Below are positions 22,166 through 34,815 of a DNA stretch of 64,000 nucleotides, piece after piece; positions within the stretch are counted from its first letter, which is position 1; each line of letters starts with the position of its first letter. Both the position numbers and the translations under genes were made by a program. Below the pieces are notes generated by a model, which saw only the letters and a program-made list of their open reading frames with translations, was not told the origin of the DNA and made no database searches. The stretch comes from Timema cristinae (Eukaryota > Arthropoda > Insecta > Phasmatodea > Timematidae). The stretch lies in assembly GCA_039000515.1 (NCBI GenBank), contig JBCFYV010000024.1, positions 11,028,969 through 11,092,968 on the forward strand, given 5' to 3'.

Positions 22166-23043
22166 ATACTTTATCATTGCTACGGTACCTCCTTATCGTG
22201 CATAAAACTTTGCCACCGGCTCAATGTATGGCTTATCATTTTATCTCTTATTGAATGACTGCACAGCAATTTAGCACTTTCACTTGCATGACTCTGTTTC
22301 TTTGGATATAAAAAAAACCTATATAGAACTAAAATTAGGACATACAAATATAAATATAAGAGTATGTTTTCATGTTTACTTTCTCTTATGATGAAAATAA
22401 ATATAATCGATGAATTTTAAACCTCGGGGTTATGATAAATCTTCGCTTTTATGTGCATCAGAACTATTCATTTGTCCTCATTTTTGTCAGTTTGTCCTGA
22501 GGTTACAGTCAAGACACTTTAATGTATTAAGTTCAAACTTAAAATTAGATGTTATATGGTCATACATCAAGGCTAAATCATGATTTTGGGTATAGTCTTA
22601 AAATTAAGACGAGTATACTGAAGATTAATTTTTTTTTTTAATTCCAAATTTTTTCAAAAACAGATAAAACAAGTTTGTCTCAAATTGATAGTTGAGGAGC
22701 ATTTTCCTAGGTAAATAAACTGTATTCTTATTTTTCAAACTTTTTTTTTAAGGGTAACTTATTGATGAGTTATATTTGAGATTTTTAAAAGATGGCTTTG
22801 ACAATTTTGTTCAAAATTTACATATGATAGCGCTTTATATAATTTTCACAATGATTTATTTTTTATTTTTTTAGCAAAAATTATTTAAGGGCAGTGTAAT
22901 AGTTATAGATTTTTTTTAAATGTTGTACCATTTATTTCTTCAGGTGAATGATGCTTTTTTGTGTTGAATAGGCTTGTGTAATTTTGGTTCTTGGTGTAAG
23001 TTCATAAAGGATAGTCTAAATAAGCAACAAGACTGCACATTCC

Positions 23044-23300
23044 GACATCTTAGCTCAGTTAGTAGTGTCCCAGGTCCCGGGTTTGATTCCCGGCATGGCT
23101 GAAAAATGTATCATTGGTGGAATATGGGTTTACCCTTTCACATTGATAAATTAAATGTCGGGACTAGATGTTGTGCTTATCTTATCATAAGTTAGATTAT
23201 AAGACATATGAAGCTATGACAGGCCTGGCAAGTCGGCAGTGGAAAATATATGACTTGAATAAAACACTGACCACAGGCGGAAACAATAATGGAAGTAAAA
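23044..23300 (+). repeat. SINE family 3 copy
   Basis: Head with CTTAGCTCAGTTAGTAG and B box GGGTTTGATTCCCGGCATGG, body with ATCATTGGTGGAATATGGGT and GACAGGCCTGGCAAGTCGGC. It ends about 80 bp before the calpain exon at 23382. Confidence 0.8.
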
Positions 23301-23381
23301 AAACTTGCACACCACTAAAGTTGATCTAGTTGTGTCTAGTCTCCATGTCGATCCTAATGACTGGCTGGTTGATGTTTGTAG

Positions 23382-23516
23382 GTTAAAGAGGCACCAGAAC
23401 CGGAGGAGGAAAAGACTAGCGAGAAAGCCAAGGAGTTCTTCAAGAGATTGCTGGTGAAGACATGGAGGTCGAACTGTTGGAACTAAAAGATATTTTGGAT
23501 TATGCGATGAGGAAAG
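23382..23516 (+). CDS. Calpain exon entering the penta-EF-hand domain; 1-nt frame break
   Basis: Acceptor GATGTTTGTAG and donor AAAG|GTGAGT. The first half in phase 0 gives VKEAPEPEEEK and KAKEFFK. The second half, shifted by one base, gives IAGEDMEVELLELKDILDYA, a strong match to the first EF-hand region of calpain large subunits (family pattern AG.DMEV...EL..IL). The two halves are one base out of register at about 23442-23447 (AAG-AG-ATT), so one base appears deleted. Unrepaired, the frame stops at a TAA in this exon. This is either a sequencing indel or a pseudogenising lesion. The exon leaves in phase 1. It lies on the strand opposite to the SLC23 gene and converges on it. Confidence 0.85.
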
Positions 23517-23654
23517 GTGAGTGCTACATTTCTAAGAATGTGCTCTAGTGATAGTGTTGTTAGAATGATAAAACTTGGTGCCGAGTTAGTAAGATAACAG
23601 GAGTCTGGATCACCCTCTTTGAACAGGCAAGGTTTGAAAGTAAAATTATAAGAT

Positions 23655-23818
23655 ATTATTATTATTATTATTATTATTAGCACCGCGTCTTACTACCCGT
23701 TCGGGTTATACGCACTTACGCTAATGTGTAATGGTAGGTGATTGTGAGATGAAATGAGGACCTACAGTTTAACGTGGAATCCGAACCACGGTGGAGGCCT
23801 GGCATTCCCCACATTCAC
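23655..23818 (-). repeat. SINE family 2 fragment
   Basis: (TTA)n, then GCGTCTTACTACCCGTTCGG (inverted common tail) and GTGGAATCCGAACCACGGTG, ending GAGGCCTGGCATT. 5' truncated. Confidence 0.75.
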
Positions 23819-23924
23819 AATTATAAGATACATTTTCATCAATAATAGAGGTCCTTTGGTTTCTTATTTTTAGCATATTTACTAACAGTTTTAAAACCAC
23901 AATATATTTTTAATTAGATTCTAC

Positions 23925-24175
23925 TCGCCTCAGCATTGGCATAATCTAAGGCATAGCTTTCACAGTAGACTAGACTGCCAATGACGGGAAGGTTGGGTTC
24001 GAATCCCACTTGGGTGTACTGAGGTTGGTTTTTTCCTAAATGTTTTTTACAGTCTCCCTCCACACAAATGGGTTTACACATTATCTAAAATTCATCTTTA
24101 TTCATCCCTAACACACTAGCTTAATTAGTGGCATACACACTAACCCAAACGGGTAGTAAAGCGCGGTACTAAAAT
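23925..24175 (+). repeat. SINE family 1 copy (second head type)
   Basis: Head with AATCTAAGGCATAGC and GGTTCGAATCCCACTTGGGT, body CTGAGGTTGG and CTCCCTCCACACAAATGGG, tail AACCCAAACGGGTAGTAAAG. Confidence 0.8.
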
Positions 24176-24179
24176 AATA

Positions 24180-26285
24180 TATAGCTAATTTATTAAAATG
24201 TGGCTTCCCATCTATAATTACTAGCTAGGTTTGTGTTAAAACCCATTTCAAAGCCAGCATGGTAAAGTATGGTTCATATTGCTGCTAATTCCCAAGTTTG
24301 ATTAGAGAGTAAAAAACTAAAGATTTATTATTTATTTCTCTAAATAATATTTATTTACATAATTTTTTCTGGTGAAATCTCGATTACAGTTTTATATCAT
24401 TGTTATTGGTGTAGTCGTGTTAATCCTAAAATTAATATCAATATTTATTTAGTACTGCACTCAAGGATTTGTAGAGTTCTACAATATTATAAAAGCTTTA
24501 TTTCTACATACGGGTTTTATAAAGTGGTAGAACCTAACTTTCATGCTTGTTACACTTCTTAATAAAATAATATCCCCTCTATAAGTTGAATCTCTTGGAC
24601 TCTAATAACACAATAGTAGAGGTTAGACCATAGATTGTATAATGTTATGTAAGTATTTGACATACTTAACAGCTTTTGTGTAGAGCTTAGACTTTAGGTT
24701 AGCTTTTTTTAGTTTGAAGTGTGATGAGGGTCAATACACCTTTTCTCAAATCTGAAATTTAGAAAACAAAATGAGCACAGAAATGTTTCCCACCATGGTA
24801 TTTTTTTTTCAATTATCTGATTTTTGTTTATGATAAGATATAAATTAAGGTGGGGGGCCCATTTTTTAGGTTTGTTTAAATTATATTTTTTTTTCTTCAC
24901 TAGTAAGTGTAAAATAGTTTTAAAAATTGAAAGAAAAAAAGAAGTTAACCTGAAATCTGAAATTTTTTTCGGCCCCCCAAATTTTATATCCTTAAGGTTG
25001 CAAGGGACCCACCCCTGTTTTTAATTTTATGTTTGATTATATTGTAGCATTCATGTATTATCTCTGACATTAATTTTTCCAGTAGTTTTATAAATGTCTT
25101 GATCACATTATGAATAACAATTCACTAAGAATTATTTAAAGTGTGTATTTTTGTTATTGATTTTTGTTATGATAAATAAATAAATAAAGGGCCAATTTTC
25201 CTTACTGTGTTATTTAACCTCAAGAACTGTACTATTGTTAGACTATTTAAGAAAACAATAGGATTTATTCAACATAAGTTTAGGACACCTTGGTTTGATT
25301 CTGGTTGGGGCTGATGAGTGTGTTTACTATGTATTCATATACAGGTTTGTCCTCCTGTCCAATTGGTAAATATCTTGGTACTAGGGCTGACAGTGGTACT
25401 ATAAATATTGTGTTAGAACAAGCTAGATTGTAAGTTGTCTTTTGGTATATTCTGTATGGTAAGAAAGTGTTTCTTAAAGCCTCACTTACCAACTTAAAAT
25501 TACTTTTCTACGACAGCTATTATGATAAAATGTGTTTTACAAATAATGATTTATGATTGAATATATCTAACACTCTTTACATTTCTTAGAAATATTTGTG
25601 TTATTTAATTTTAGCATGTGATAATAGTATTCTCGTGTAGATTGTAGTAGTCACCATTATTTAAATAATATTTTTTTGCCTTGTCTTAACATAACATTAT
25701 CGATTTAGACAACACATATATTTGTTTGTAGAAATCATATATAGTAAAATTTTGCCATGAAGTGTTAATGTTTACATTTAAAACTAGGCCTCTAATTATT
25801 TGTATTTATATACTGCAACTAATTTTTGAGGCTGTCATTTTCTTAGCTTAGATTAAGGTGTCATATATACATTAGTTGAGTATTTTTATATTGTGACATT
25901 TAAAATAATTGGACAGCTAAAAGTCAAATGCAGCAGTAATTCTATAGCTCCTAATGTGTTGTTTGAATCTTTATTTCGTAGTATGAATAATATCTTATAT
26001 ACAAAGAGTTTAGATTAATTTGTGATAGTTTTTTAAGTAATTGTTTTTCTAAAACAATAACTAATTGATCAAATAAAAATGTATTGTATTATTGCTTTTG
26101 TAGTCTAAGGAACACCAACATATCATGCTGCAACTCCATTTCTTGCTTGCTTTATTTTTTATAATAATATAATGCATCATGGTTGTTTTGTAACATAAAT
26201 TACATACTGTACACTTTAAAGACTGTTTAAAGGTGCCTCTATAATTAATTGTAATTCTCTTGTTTGTTTATTTGAACCATACATT
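24180..26285. other. AT-rich stretch, nothing recognised
   Basis: No exon with calpain penta-EF-hand likeness, RNA gene or mobile element was found. The weak ORFs here are of the length expected by chance. Confidence 0.35.
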
Positions 26286-26439
26286 TGTTTAAAAAATAAA
26301 ATAAGTAGAGAATATCTCATGAGAAGAGGGCATCATGGGCAGATGTGTAAGATAACCGGCTTTGGAAAAAAGAAGTTCTCTTGGAGTGTAAGGAAGTGTT
26401 GTACCCATAGTCCACATGCAGCAGGAACATATACATTGA

Positions 26440-26750
26440 ATGTAAGAGAGAGTAGGTAGGAAAGTGGAGGCCATGTGATGAAGTTTGTGAGGAGCATGTT
26501 AGCTATCATGAGGAGAAACAAGATTAGGAATGAAGTTATCCGGGAACGAACGGGAGTATAAGGAGTGAGATAGTAGAGGAAGTAAAGCTGGAGATGGTAT
26601 GGACATGGGAAGAGATGAAAGGAGCACATAACAAAGTGTGCAAGTGAGAGAGAAGAATGGTGTAAGGAGAGAGGAAGAGGAGACATTTTACTAAACTGAC
26701 CCAGCCATGGGTTGGAAATAGTTTGTGAAGATGTTGATGATGGTGATAAG
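26440..26750 (+). pseudogene. LINE reverse-transcriptase C-terminal remnant
   Basis: Frames carry MKFVRSMLAIMRR, NKIRNEVIRERTGV and WRWYGHGKR, resembling the IRNE.IR...W.GHV.RM stretch at the end of RTE-like LINE ORFs. Stops interrupt it. A (GAT/GGT)n-like end at 26730-26750 may be its 3' tail. Confidence 0.6.
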
Positions 26751-27067
26751 TTATTTTAAAACGATCAATTTGTTTGTCGCAGGAAAAGGAGGGTATTTAT
26801 ACTATCCCACATTTTGATTGATGAATATGTAATATTAATCAAACCTAACCAAATTCTAAGCTAAAATTACTGCGCTTAACTTGTAGGTAAAAATTTTATA
26901 TGAAAATAATATCTGTTTAAATTTGGTGTAGAAGTATATAAATTGTTTGTAAAAAAAATTTAAATATAAAAACATCTCTAAATAGCTTCTAGAGAGTGAC
27001 CCCCATGCACCAAACAGGTTTTCCTCTTTCTTGCAAAGATTCACCAAACACCGTGCATTAACCCACA

Positions 27068-27285
27068 TCATTGGCGTAGTTAGCTAATGCGCTAATTTCG
27101 TGTTGAGCTAGATTGCCGAGGACAAGAAGATTGAGGTTCGAATCTCAGTTGGGTGAACTGGGGTTAGTTGTTCCTAAAATGGTTCTCCATCTCCCTTCCA
27201 CCACAATTCCTAACCCATTAGTGTAATTAGTACTCACGCAATATAACCCGAACAAGTAGTAAGACGCGGCGATACATAAATAATA
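27068..27285 (+). repeat. SINE family 1 copy
   Basis: Head TTGGCGTAGTTAGCTAATGC and GAGGTTCGAATCTCAGTTGG, tail ATAACCCGAACAAGTAGTAA and GACGCGGCG. Confidence 0.85.
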
Positions 27286-27599
27286 CTACTTGCAATAGTT
27301 TCACACTTGTACATTCCCAAAACATTAGTACTTATATCTCTGCATTTATTTGATTAATCTGATTTTTGTTATCTAAAAAATAATTATGATTAAATTTTCT
27401 AAAATCAAACCTTCCTGAACACCTACCTTTATTTTAATGCTATATCCCATGATGCATTATACTACTGTCCCAAGTCTTTTAATGTCTGTGTGATACCTTT
27501 TCTTTGAACTGTGTGTGATTTGTGATATATCTGTGTGTGTGGTGTGTTTTGGTGTTCCTGTTTATGAGCTGATTGCATTCCTTTTTGTCATTAGAGCTG

Positions 27600-27709
27600 C
27601 CTAGGGCTAGTTCTCAATCACAGGACTCTATCGTCAACACGCTCCTTGCTCTTGTGTGTGGTGTGGTGTGTCGAGACACCCACTAGGACAAGCCTTCGGT
27701 AAGCGAGCC
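27600..27709 (+). other. Weak candidate calpain exon
   Basis: Acceptor-like TTTTTGTCATTAG (before about 27595) and a donor TTCG|GTAAGC near 27710 bound a GC-richer block. In the phase left by the exon at 23516 it begins ELPRASSQSQ, which would follow DILDYAMRK. The frame meets TAG within about 93 nt, before the donor, and shows no EF-hand residues. It could be an alternative terminal exon or chance. Confidence 0.22.
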
Positions 27710-27719
27710 CCTTTGGTTT

Positions 27720-29800
27720 CAAAACAACCACTTTTCCACTTTAGTTGCTTCGGACCAGGATTATTTTAGTCTAGTTTCACTTATGCCAACCTTCTCATAA
27801 TGCACTGGAAAGTTTTAAGTTTAAATAGGCGAAGATGCAGAATTTTAATTTTTTTTCCAAACCATTGTTTTGATATTTCACAGTTTACCAGAACAGTAAA
27901 CTTGGGGAAAATATCATGACTAAAATTACGTTTCACTAATTTTAATTTGTATTATTGTAATTGTTTTATTTATATAATATAATAACTCTAATTTAAAATA
28001 TTTTTCCCTTATTTCTCATTATGAAAAGGTTTTCTTTGCAACTTGTAGATACAATAAACCCTGGTTCTAAGTTTCTGATTGTCTTGCACTATTAAGGGAA
28101 TGGTTCATACTTAACAACCCTCGATCCTTGTACATCCCGGTTTCCTTTCCACACCCCACCACACCATCTAGCATCGAGATTTTCCCTAGCCAGCCGAATA
28201 ACAATACTGTTCTGTAATCTTATTGGAAGTTTGGTAAGTACAAATCAAAATAATGTATATTAATATTTGGTGCTAACTGGACTATTATTACAAATCATAT
28301 TTTTCTTTAAATATTCCTCTTAAGTTGATTTGGACATTTTGGTTTTGGTTATTAATATTTTGTTGGTTAAAAAAATCAATATTTTAGCAGATCTAATTAA
28401 GAGAAAGGGTTATTTTTTAAAGCATAACTAGAGATGAACCATATTTTAAACAAGATTGGAAACACATTATTGATAAAGTTGTTTAGAAATAATCATATCT
28501 TACAATACATTTAAAATAAGTTGTAAAGATTAGCCTTTAATTTAAAATTTTTGACTTTAAAGATATTCTTTTTAGTTTTTTTGATTTGTTAGGCCTAATT
28601 GTTTGAAAGTGAAAAGATCACTGCACTTGTCTTCTGTGCCTTATAAAACTATGCATAGATAATTCTTTTGATAGTTATATACGCAATAATTTTAAGTTAA
28701 TTGGTCCTATTCACCATAGATTTCCTAAATGTTCCTTTTAGACTAAATATTATCACCTAAATGTGTCACTCGTATGGTTCTGTTTTTTTTCTTCTTCTTT
28801 GCTTTGTTACATACAGCTTTGGTTTTGATTGGTGATGGTTGTTGGAAAAGCATTACCTACCTTGCTTTCTATTGCTTTGTCATTGTATATAATCGTGATG
28901 AAATAAACATGCAGACCCTGGTAGCCATTTCTCAGAAGAAGAAAAACTATATTTTTGTGAACTGATGTGTATTTTTACACATTTGAATTTGTGTTGAACT
29001 GCTGATAGCAAATATAATCATAACTGCTTATTATTTTGCTCAAAACAAAGTATTTAGAATATTGTTAATATTGTTTGAAAATTCTAAGACTATAAACATT
29101 CAGATGATAAACCTTTTACTTTGATAACAAATATTTCACTCTATGACTACATTTACATCTTCTCATGTGCTATGATAAATATGATCTATGTTTAAAGTTC
29201 ATATTAGCATTTTTAACTTCATAATATTTTTGTAAAATTGTCTATTTGACTTTTTTTAAGTGTTAATTTTGATCAATTTTGTTGATTTAAAAGTAAATTA
29301 ACAATATCAAAACTATTTTTTTAAATTCGATAGTATCTGTATTGTAGAATTAAATGTTCCCTCAAACCAAGCAATTGACTTCTCTTAGTGGAAGATGTAT
29401 TTGAACTGACTGTTATAACATCCATATTGTAAATACGCAAGGCAAATACTTAAAGATAAAGAATATATTTTTTTATTCATAGCACATTTTACACTTAATT
29501 AAATTTGAGTTAATTATCAGCATTTATATAAAATAATAGAATATATCTACCACAAATCAGGATTCATAATCTATGACATCTTATAATATGCATTGTCCAC
29601 TCTATTTTGTACATAAAATAATAAAAGTAATCATCAAAACACAACATCTTATGATCAGGTTTATAATAGCGGTGTGTGTAGTACATAAACTTTATTTTCA
29701 ATTTTAAGCTGAGTATTAATACGTTGAGGAAGATTACTCATCTTCCAACGGCAATTAACATTTAAAAGATCTTCAAATCTGATCAGATCTGCAAATGCTA
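27720..29800. other. AT-rich stretch, nothing recognised
   Basis: No supported gene or repeat. Small ORFs here lack family likeness. Confidence 0.35.
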
Positions 29801-29829
29801 GAAATAACTTTCTTTAATTTATCCAATTT

Positions 29830-29960
29830 GGTGGTTGTTTGGTCTAAGGTGCTACTCTCGCAGTAGATTAGACTGCCGATGACTGGGAAATCAAGGTTTG
29901 AATCTTGGTCCTGTGTACTGAGGGTGGTTTTTCCACTTCCCTCCACTAAATAAAAAACTC
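29830..29960 (+). repeat. SINE family 1 copy, 3'-truncated
   Basis: Second head type (TTGGTCTAAGGTGCTACTCT, GACTGCCGATGACTGGG) and body CTGAGGGTGG. The tail is missing. Confidence 0.65.
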
Positions 29961-30167
29961 TCATTGAATAAATATCTCACTTAATAGCTGTTCTGACTCA
30001 CACACTCAATCAAATTATTTTCCTGAAAAACAAAAAAAACTGGGAAATTTAAGGAAGTTGGCGGGATAGGAAAATCATGAAGTTATTGCAAAAATATCTG
30101 AACACACTACTAACTTTTAAAATACGAAACAAGAGAGTCTTTTCAATAATTGTAACCTTACTTTGAT

Positions 30168-30412
30168 ACCGCCTCGGTGGCGTAGTTGGCTAACGCGCTT
30201 GTCATGTTGAGCTCGACTGCTGAGGACGAGGGAGATCGAGGTTCGAATTTCGGTACGGTGAACTGGGGGCTGTTTTTCCTAAATGGTTTTCCACTCTCCC
30301 TCCACGCAAATGTGGGTTCACTTCCTCTAATTAAACCTTTCCAATTCCTAATCCATTAGGTAATTAGTACTTAAAGCGTATAACCCGAACGGGTAGTAAG
30401 ACGCGGTGCTAA
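30168..30412 (+). repeat. SINE family 1 copy, well preserved
   Basis: GCCTCGGTGGCGTAGTTGGC head, B box GAGGTTCGAATTTCGG, body CACTCTCCCTCCACGCAAAT, tail AACCCGAACGGGTAGTAAGA followed by CGCGGTGCTAAATATT. Confidence 0.92.
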
Positions 30413-30419
30413 ATATTAA

Positions 30420-32120
30420 AAATATTACTTTGATTTTCAAATTCATGGAATTTTACTAAAAAAAGTGAAAATAATTAATCTTCCTGTTAATTCAGGCCAT
30501 TGTTTAATGTATAGCTAATATAAAAATGATTAACAACATTTCCGCTTTTATTTTTCCAGATGGTTATGTTAAAAAAAAATGTTACAACAAAATAAACTGT
30601 AATATATTATATACTAAGTTTTGGCTCTTTTTGCTGATCTTTTGATTTGATTGATCTTTTAGCTTGATAATACTTATTGAATAAAAGCAATTTTCATTAT
30701 TTTAAGTATTATATGTTCCAGAGTATTATTTAAAATAGTTATTTTTATATATCTTTCTTTTGTATATTTGATTTATATAGGCCTATACTTATTTTACCGA
30801 TAAGCAGCTAGCTATGCCTAGTTTTCAATTAGGCCACACCACTTCCTAGGAAGTTGTATAGTGCAACAACTCAAATATTGACTTGGGGGAGGTATGGAAT
30901 AAATTTGAACTCTCATAACTGTTATTTTAAATGGTCAAGGAATTAGAAAAATGTGGCTAGCTGATACATCTCTTAGTGAGTACAACTATCGCATTTGTTA
31001 GTAACATTCAACTTGGCTGTTCTCCAAGATTTTATAAAATCTGTTTGCTTCTCACAGTTTGGCAGTCTAATCTACGACAAATAAATTTTATTTATATAAA
31101 AGGTTGTATGTTAGCAAACTTATGTATTTAAACAAATTCTTTCATTCCCTTTTCAAAATATTACTCCCATAAGTCTTAACGATTTTCTCATGGGTAGAAT
31201 TGAAGTTGTGAACTATGTTTCTCCTTTCATTGTGAAAGATATGTCCAACTGGTTCCCCATTTAGTCTCTTTGGCCAGCGAGTCTAGGATTGTCAGGAAGG
31301 TATGTACATAATTGCACTCAGCTAGTCTGCAATCAGCTGGGGAAAACATGCTCATTCTGACAAACCAAGAAATGTTGTTTGAGAATGTGGAACTTGTTAC
31401 CTATACTGTCGTACTCCCAAGTCACCCTTTGTTCCCTCCAGCCACCCATACTCAAATCACTAAAACTTGTGTTAGTCAACAGACCTAGGACTATTTCTTT
31501 CAAGAAGTTTATCCTTCCACACACAATTCACACTTAGTGCAAATAGCAAGGAACCAGATATGTGAGTGACCTCATCGGAAAGATGTGATGTCAACTCAGC
31601 ACATGTCATTACTATTTAATGTAATCCATTCATATAATTGAGATATAACATAATTTAAATATTTTACCACCCTATTTTTTTCTAGGATGGATTCCTGGAC
31701 TCATCATAAGGTGAACTCATTTGATAGGTCTTTGGGGGTGAATCCATATATGATCAAATAAATGCACGAGAAACGGTTAGAATGACTGCGAAGCATTGCT
31801 TTTAAGTTTTATGCTGACAAATTATAGAAAGATGAGATAATTAAAGGCCTGTTATATTTGATACAGTTTTCTTAGTCTCATCTTGAGATACCATATGCTG
31901 CTGGGTTCTTTAAGGTAGTCTTAAAAGGTTTATTTTTGCATGCAGCTTTATTACAACGCAAGACCATCTGTCTCCAAACAGCAATATAGTCACCTGGTCT
32001 TCAAAAAACTGTGATTTTAACACAGTTCAGTTTTGCCTGCAAAGTAGAAGTGAATATTTTGGGGTGTTTTTTACAAAACCTACTCTTTGATGCAAAACTA
32101 TCATATAATTTTCCCAAACC
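30420..32120. other. AT-rich stretch, nothing recognised
   Basis: No supported exon or mobile element up to the assembly gap. Confidence 0.35.
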
Positions 32121-32124
32121 CCAA

Positions 32125-32224
32125 NNNNNNNNNNNNNNNNNNNNNNNNNNNNNNNNNNNNNNNNNNNNNNNNNNNNNNNNNNNNNNNNNNNNNNNNNNNN
32201 NNNNNNNNNNNNNNNNNNNNNNNN
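32125..32224. other. Assembly gap (100 N)
   Basis: Run of 100 N. Confidence 0.99.
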
Positions 32225-32264
32225 AAAATGGAGTAATCCATTGTTTGTGTTATTTGTACTCTCT

Positions 32265-32320
32265 TCTTCTTTGTGTTTGATAAAGGCAACAATGCCGAAA
32301 TATTATTTTATTTGTGTTTA
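32265..32320 (+). mobile_element. Penelope-like 3' end motif
   Basis: TTTGATAAAGGCAACAATGC followed by CGAAATATT resembles the TGATGAAGGCAAC..GCCGAAA end of Penelope-like elements. It abuts the gap, so the rest may be missing. Confidence 0.35.
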
Positions 32321-33159
32321 AAATGTGTGTGTGACTATTTCTACTATAGAAGACAGAAGAAAGGAAGAAGATGTCACTTTGTGCATTGGATTCTTCCCAC
32401 ATTTTCCCTCTCTCTCTCTCTCTCTCTATGTGGGCTTTCTTCATCAAATTTTCTCTTAGTGGTTTATTATTTCTTTTTCTTTAGTTTTATCAATTTATTT
32501 TACTATAAAATATGTAGGCCTATAGTAATCTCAACAGTTCTTGAATGTTTCTAATAGTCATAGTGACACTTGACCAGAAACTTTTTAAATGAAGAGAAAC
32601 GGTTCAGATCAAATTCTGCGACACTCGTGACAGATATTATAAAACTGTTAAGCTGACTATGTGTAGAAAATCAATCAATCCAAACTAATCTACCAAAGAT
32701 ATGTTTGGTGTATTTTGGACAAAACTGAATCCTTTCCCATCCAAACTTAACAGATTGTAAAACTATTTCCTAGATGTTTTGATTTCAATAACAAACTAGG
32801 TTGGATATAAAATATTATTAATTATAATAATAAACCACATCAACAATTGTTACCAGCTTGTGGCCAGCCCAATTTAGTAAAATTCCTCCCTCCATTTTCT
32901 TCCTTTAATTGCCTCAATTCTTCTCCTCTCACTTGCACACTTCATATTGATTGCTTCTCCCATCTCATGATCTCCCTTGCGGTCTTTTTCCTAAATACTT
33001 CATCTTCATTGTTATCTTTGGTATTATTTCTTTTTCAATCCTCATTACATAACTAATTAAATAATCTAAACTGCCATTTCCTTTCTAAACAACTTTATGC
33101 CATCAGAAAAAGAATGAGGAATACATATATGAACCACTTTAATTGGAACTTACAAATGT

Positions 33160-33335
33160 GAATTTATTATTATTATTAATCATCATCATCATCATCACCA
33201 TCACCACGTCTTACTACCTGTTCGGGCTATACGCATTTATGCTAATGTGTAATGGTAGGGTGATTGTGAGATGAAATGGAGGGCCTGCAGTTTAACGCGG
33301 GATCCGAACCACGGTGGAGGCCTGGCATTTTTCAA
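33160..33335 (-). repeat. SINE family 2 fragment with ATC/TTA tail
   Basis: (TTA)n(ATC)n, then ACGTCTTACTACCTGTTCGG, then GGATCCGAACCACGGTGGAG. Same truncation as the copy at 23655. Confidence 0.8.
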
Positions 33336-33656
33336 TATAATCTAAAACTTTACATTTTGATAAAGTTAAAAGAGCATGTATAATATTATATATTATAAAA
33401 GAAGTTGGGAGTATGAATGTTCTATGAAGAAATGGAGAGATAAGTTAATCTATTTCTATCAAAGTCTAACCCAGCTAGCCTTTCAGGTTAGCTTTCTTCT
33501 CTATCACTGACATTACATTATTATACATTGTTTCCACACTTTTCATATATTTCAAGGCAATTATTCATTTTATAATATATTATCTACTTTTCAATATCTA
33601 TATTAATTTAAATAGTGTAATGTCATCATTTTCACACCTCTTGTAATTATTTATAG

Positions 33657-33950
33657 GTGACCTGGTGGTCTAGGGGTAAGGTGTCAGACTTCTGTGCTGG
33701 CGGCCGGGGTTCAATCCTCGGTCCCGGCACAGATTTATCTGATTTCCAAACCCTTCCTTCACCTCTGACAAGACGTGTATTAATCACATCTTGTGAATGT
33801 GAGGAATGTCAGGCCACCACCGTGGTTCAGATTCCATGTTAAACTGTAGGTCCTCCATTTCATCTCACAATCACCCTACCATTACACATTAGCGTAAGAG
33901 CGTATAACCCGAACGGGTAGTAAGACGCGGTGCTAATAATAATAATTTAA
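33657..33950 (+). repeat. SINE family 2, full-length copy
   Basis: tRNA-like head GTGACCTGGTGGTCTAGGGG with B box GGGGTTCAATCCTCGG. The middle has AGGCCACCACCGTGGTTCAG and CATTTCATCTCACAATCACC. The tail AACCCGAACGGGTAGTAAGA with GACGCGGTGCTAATAATAAT is shared with family 1. It defines the complete structure of the family. Confidence 0.9.
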
Positions 33951-34373
33951 ATTTTTTCACAATAACATCAACATCAATAGTTACACTTGTTTTTAGTCAA
34001 TACAAGCACTGTTTAAGATCCATAGCTGAAAAACTGTATCCCCCAACCCCATTTCTCAGATGATTGCTGCAATTTGGATAAACCACACATTTTAATTTAA
34101 CTTTCTCTGCAAATAGTTAATGCTTCACAAGAAAGGTCAACTCTTTGTAGGCAACATCACTTCACAAATTCATAATAAATTGTCGTTAGGTTTTCAAGCA
34201 TATTTCAGAGAACTTGAAAAGGTAGTCTTGGCAGCCATAAGCAGTATATTATAGAACTAGATGGTCATTCAGAGATTTTGATAAAATATTTTATAAATAC
34301 AAGTTGAACTATTTTTTACTTTTTGAGCTACATATTAATATACATTATACATGGTACATTAAATATCTGATAC

Positions 34374-34815
34374 CTTGGCTCAGTTGGTAGCGTATTTGTC
34401 TACTAAGCTAAGGATCCGTTTAAATTCCATTCTTGAATGTGTGGAATGCCAGGTCGCCACCGTGGTTCGGATTCCACGTTAAACTGTAGGTCCTTCATTT
34501 CATCTCACAATCACCCTACCATTACACATTAGCGTAAGTGCGTACAACCCGAATGGGTAGAAAGACGCGTTGCTAATAATAATAATAATAATAATAATAA
34601 AATTCCATTCATGGTTGAAAAACTTATAATTAGTGGAATATGGGTCTACCCTTTCATGTTGATGAATTAACGGCCGGGGACTGGATGTTGTGCTTGTCCT
34701 AGTCTTAAGTTAGATTATTAGATACATGAAGTTACGACAGGCCTAGCAAGCTGGTAGTGGAACATATATGGCTCGAGTAAAACAGTGACCCAGATTTGAG
34801 ACAGTGATGGATGTA
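34374..34815 (+). repeat. SINE family 3 copy, interrupted by a family 2 SINE
   Basis: Head at 34374-34421 (TTGGCTCAGTTGGTAGCG). The body resumes at 34611 (GGTTGAAAAACTTATAATTA, ATTAACGGCCGGGGACTGGA, GACAGGCCTAGCAAGCTGGT). The intervening 34433-34599 is the inserted SINE. Confidence 0.85.
34433..34599 (+). repeat. SINE family 2, 5'-truncated, inserted into family 3 SINE
   Basis: Flanked by the 11-bp duplication AAATTCCATTC (34422-34432 and 34600-34610). Starts mid-element at TTGAATGTGTGGAATGCCAG, ends in common tail plus (AAT)n. 5' truncation with a TSD is the signature of LINE-driven retroposition. Confidence 0.92.

Noticed and set aside
26333..26686. 117-codon minus ORF
   Set aside because: Antisense to a LINE C-terminal remnant on the plus strand. 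The hydrophobic look comes from the purine-rich complement.
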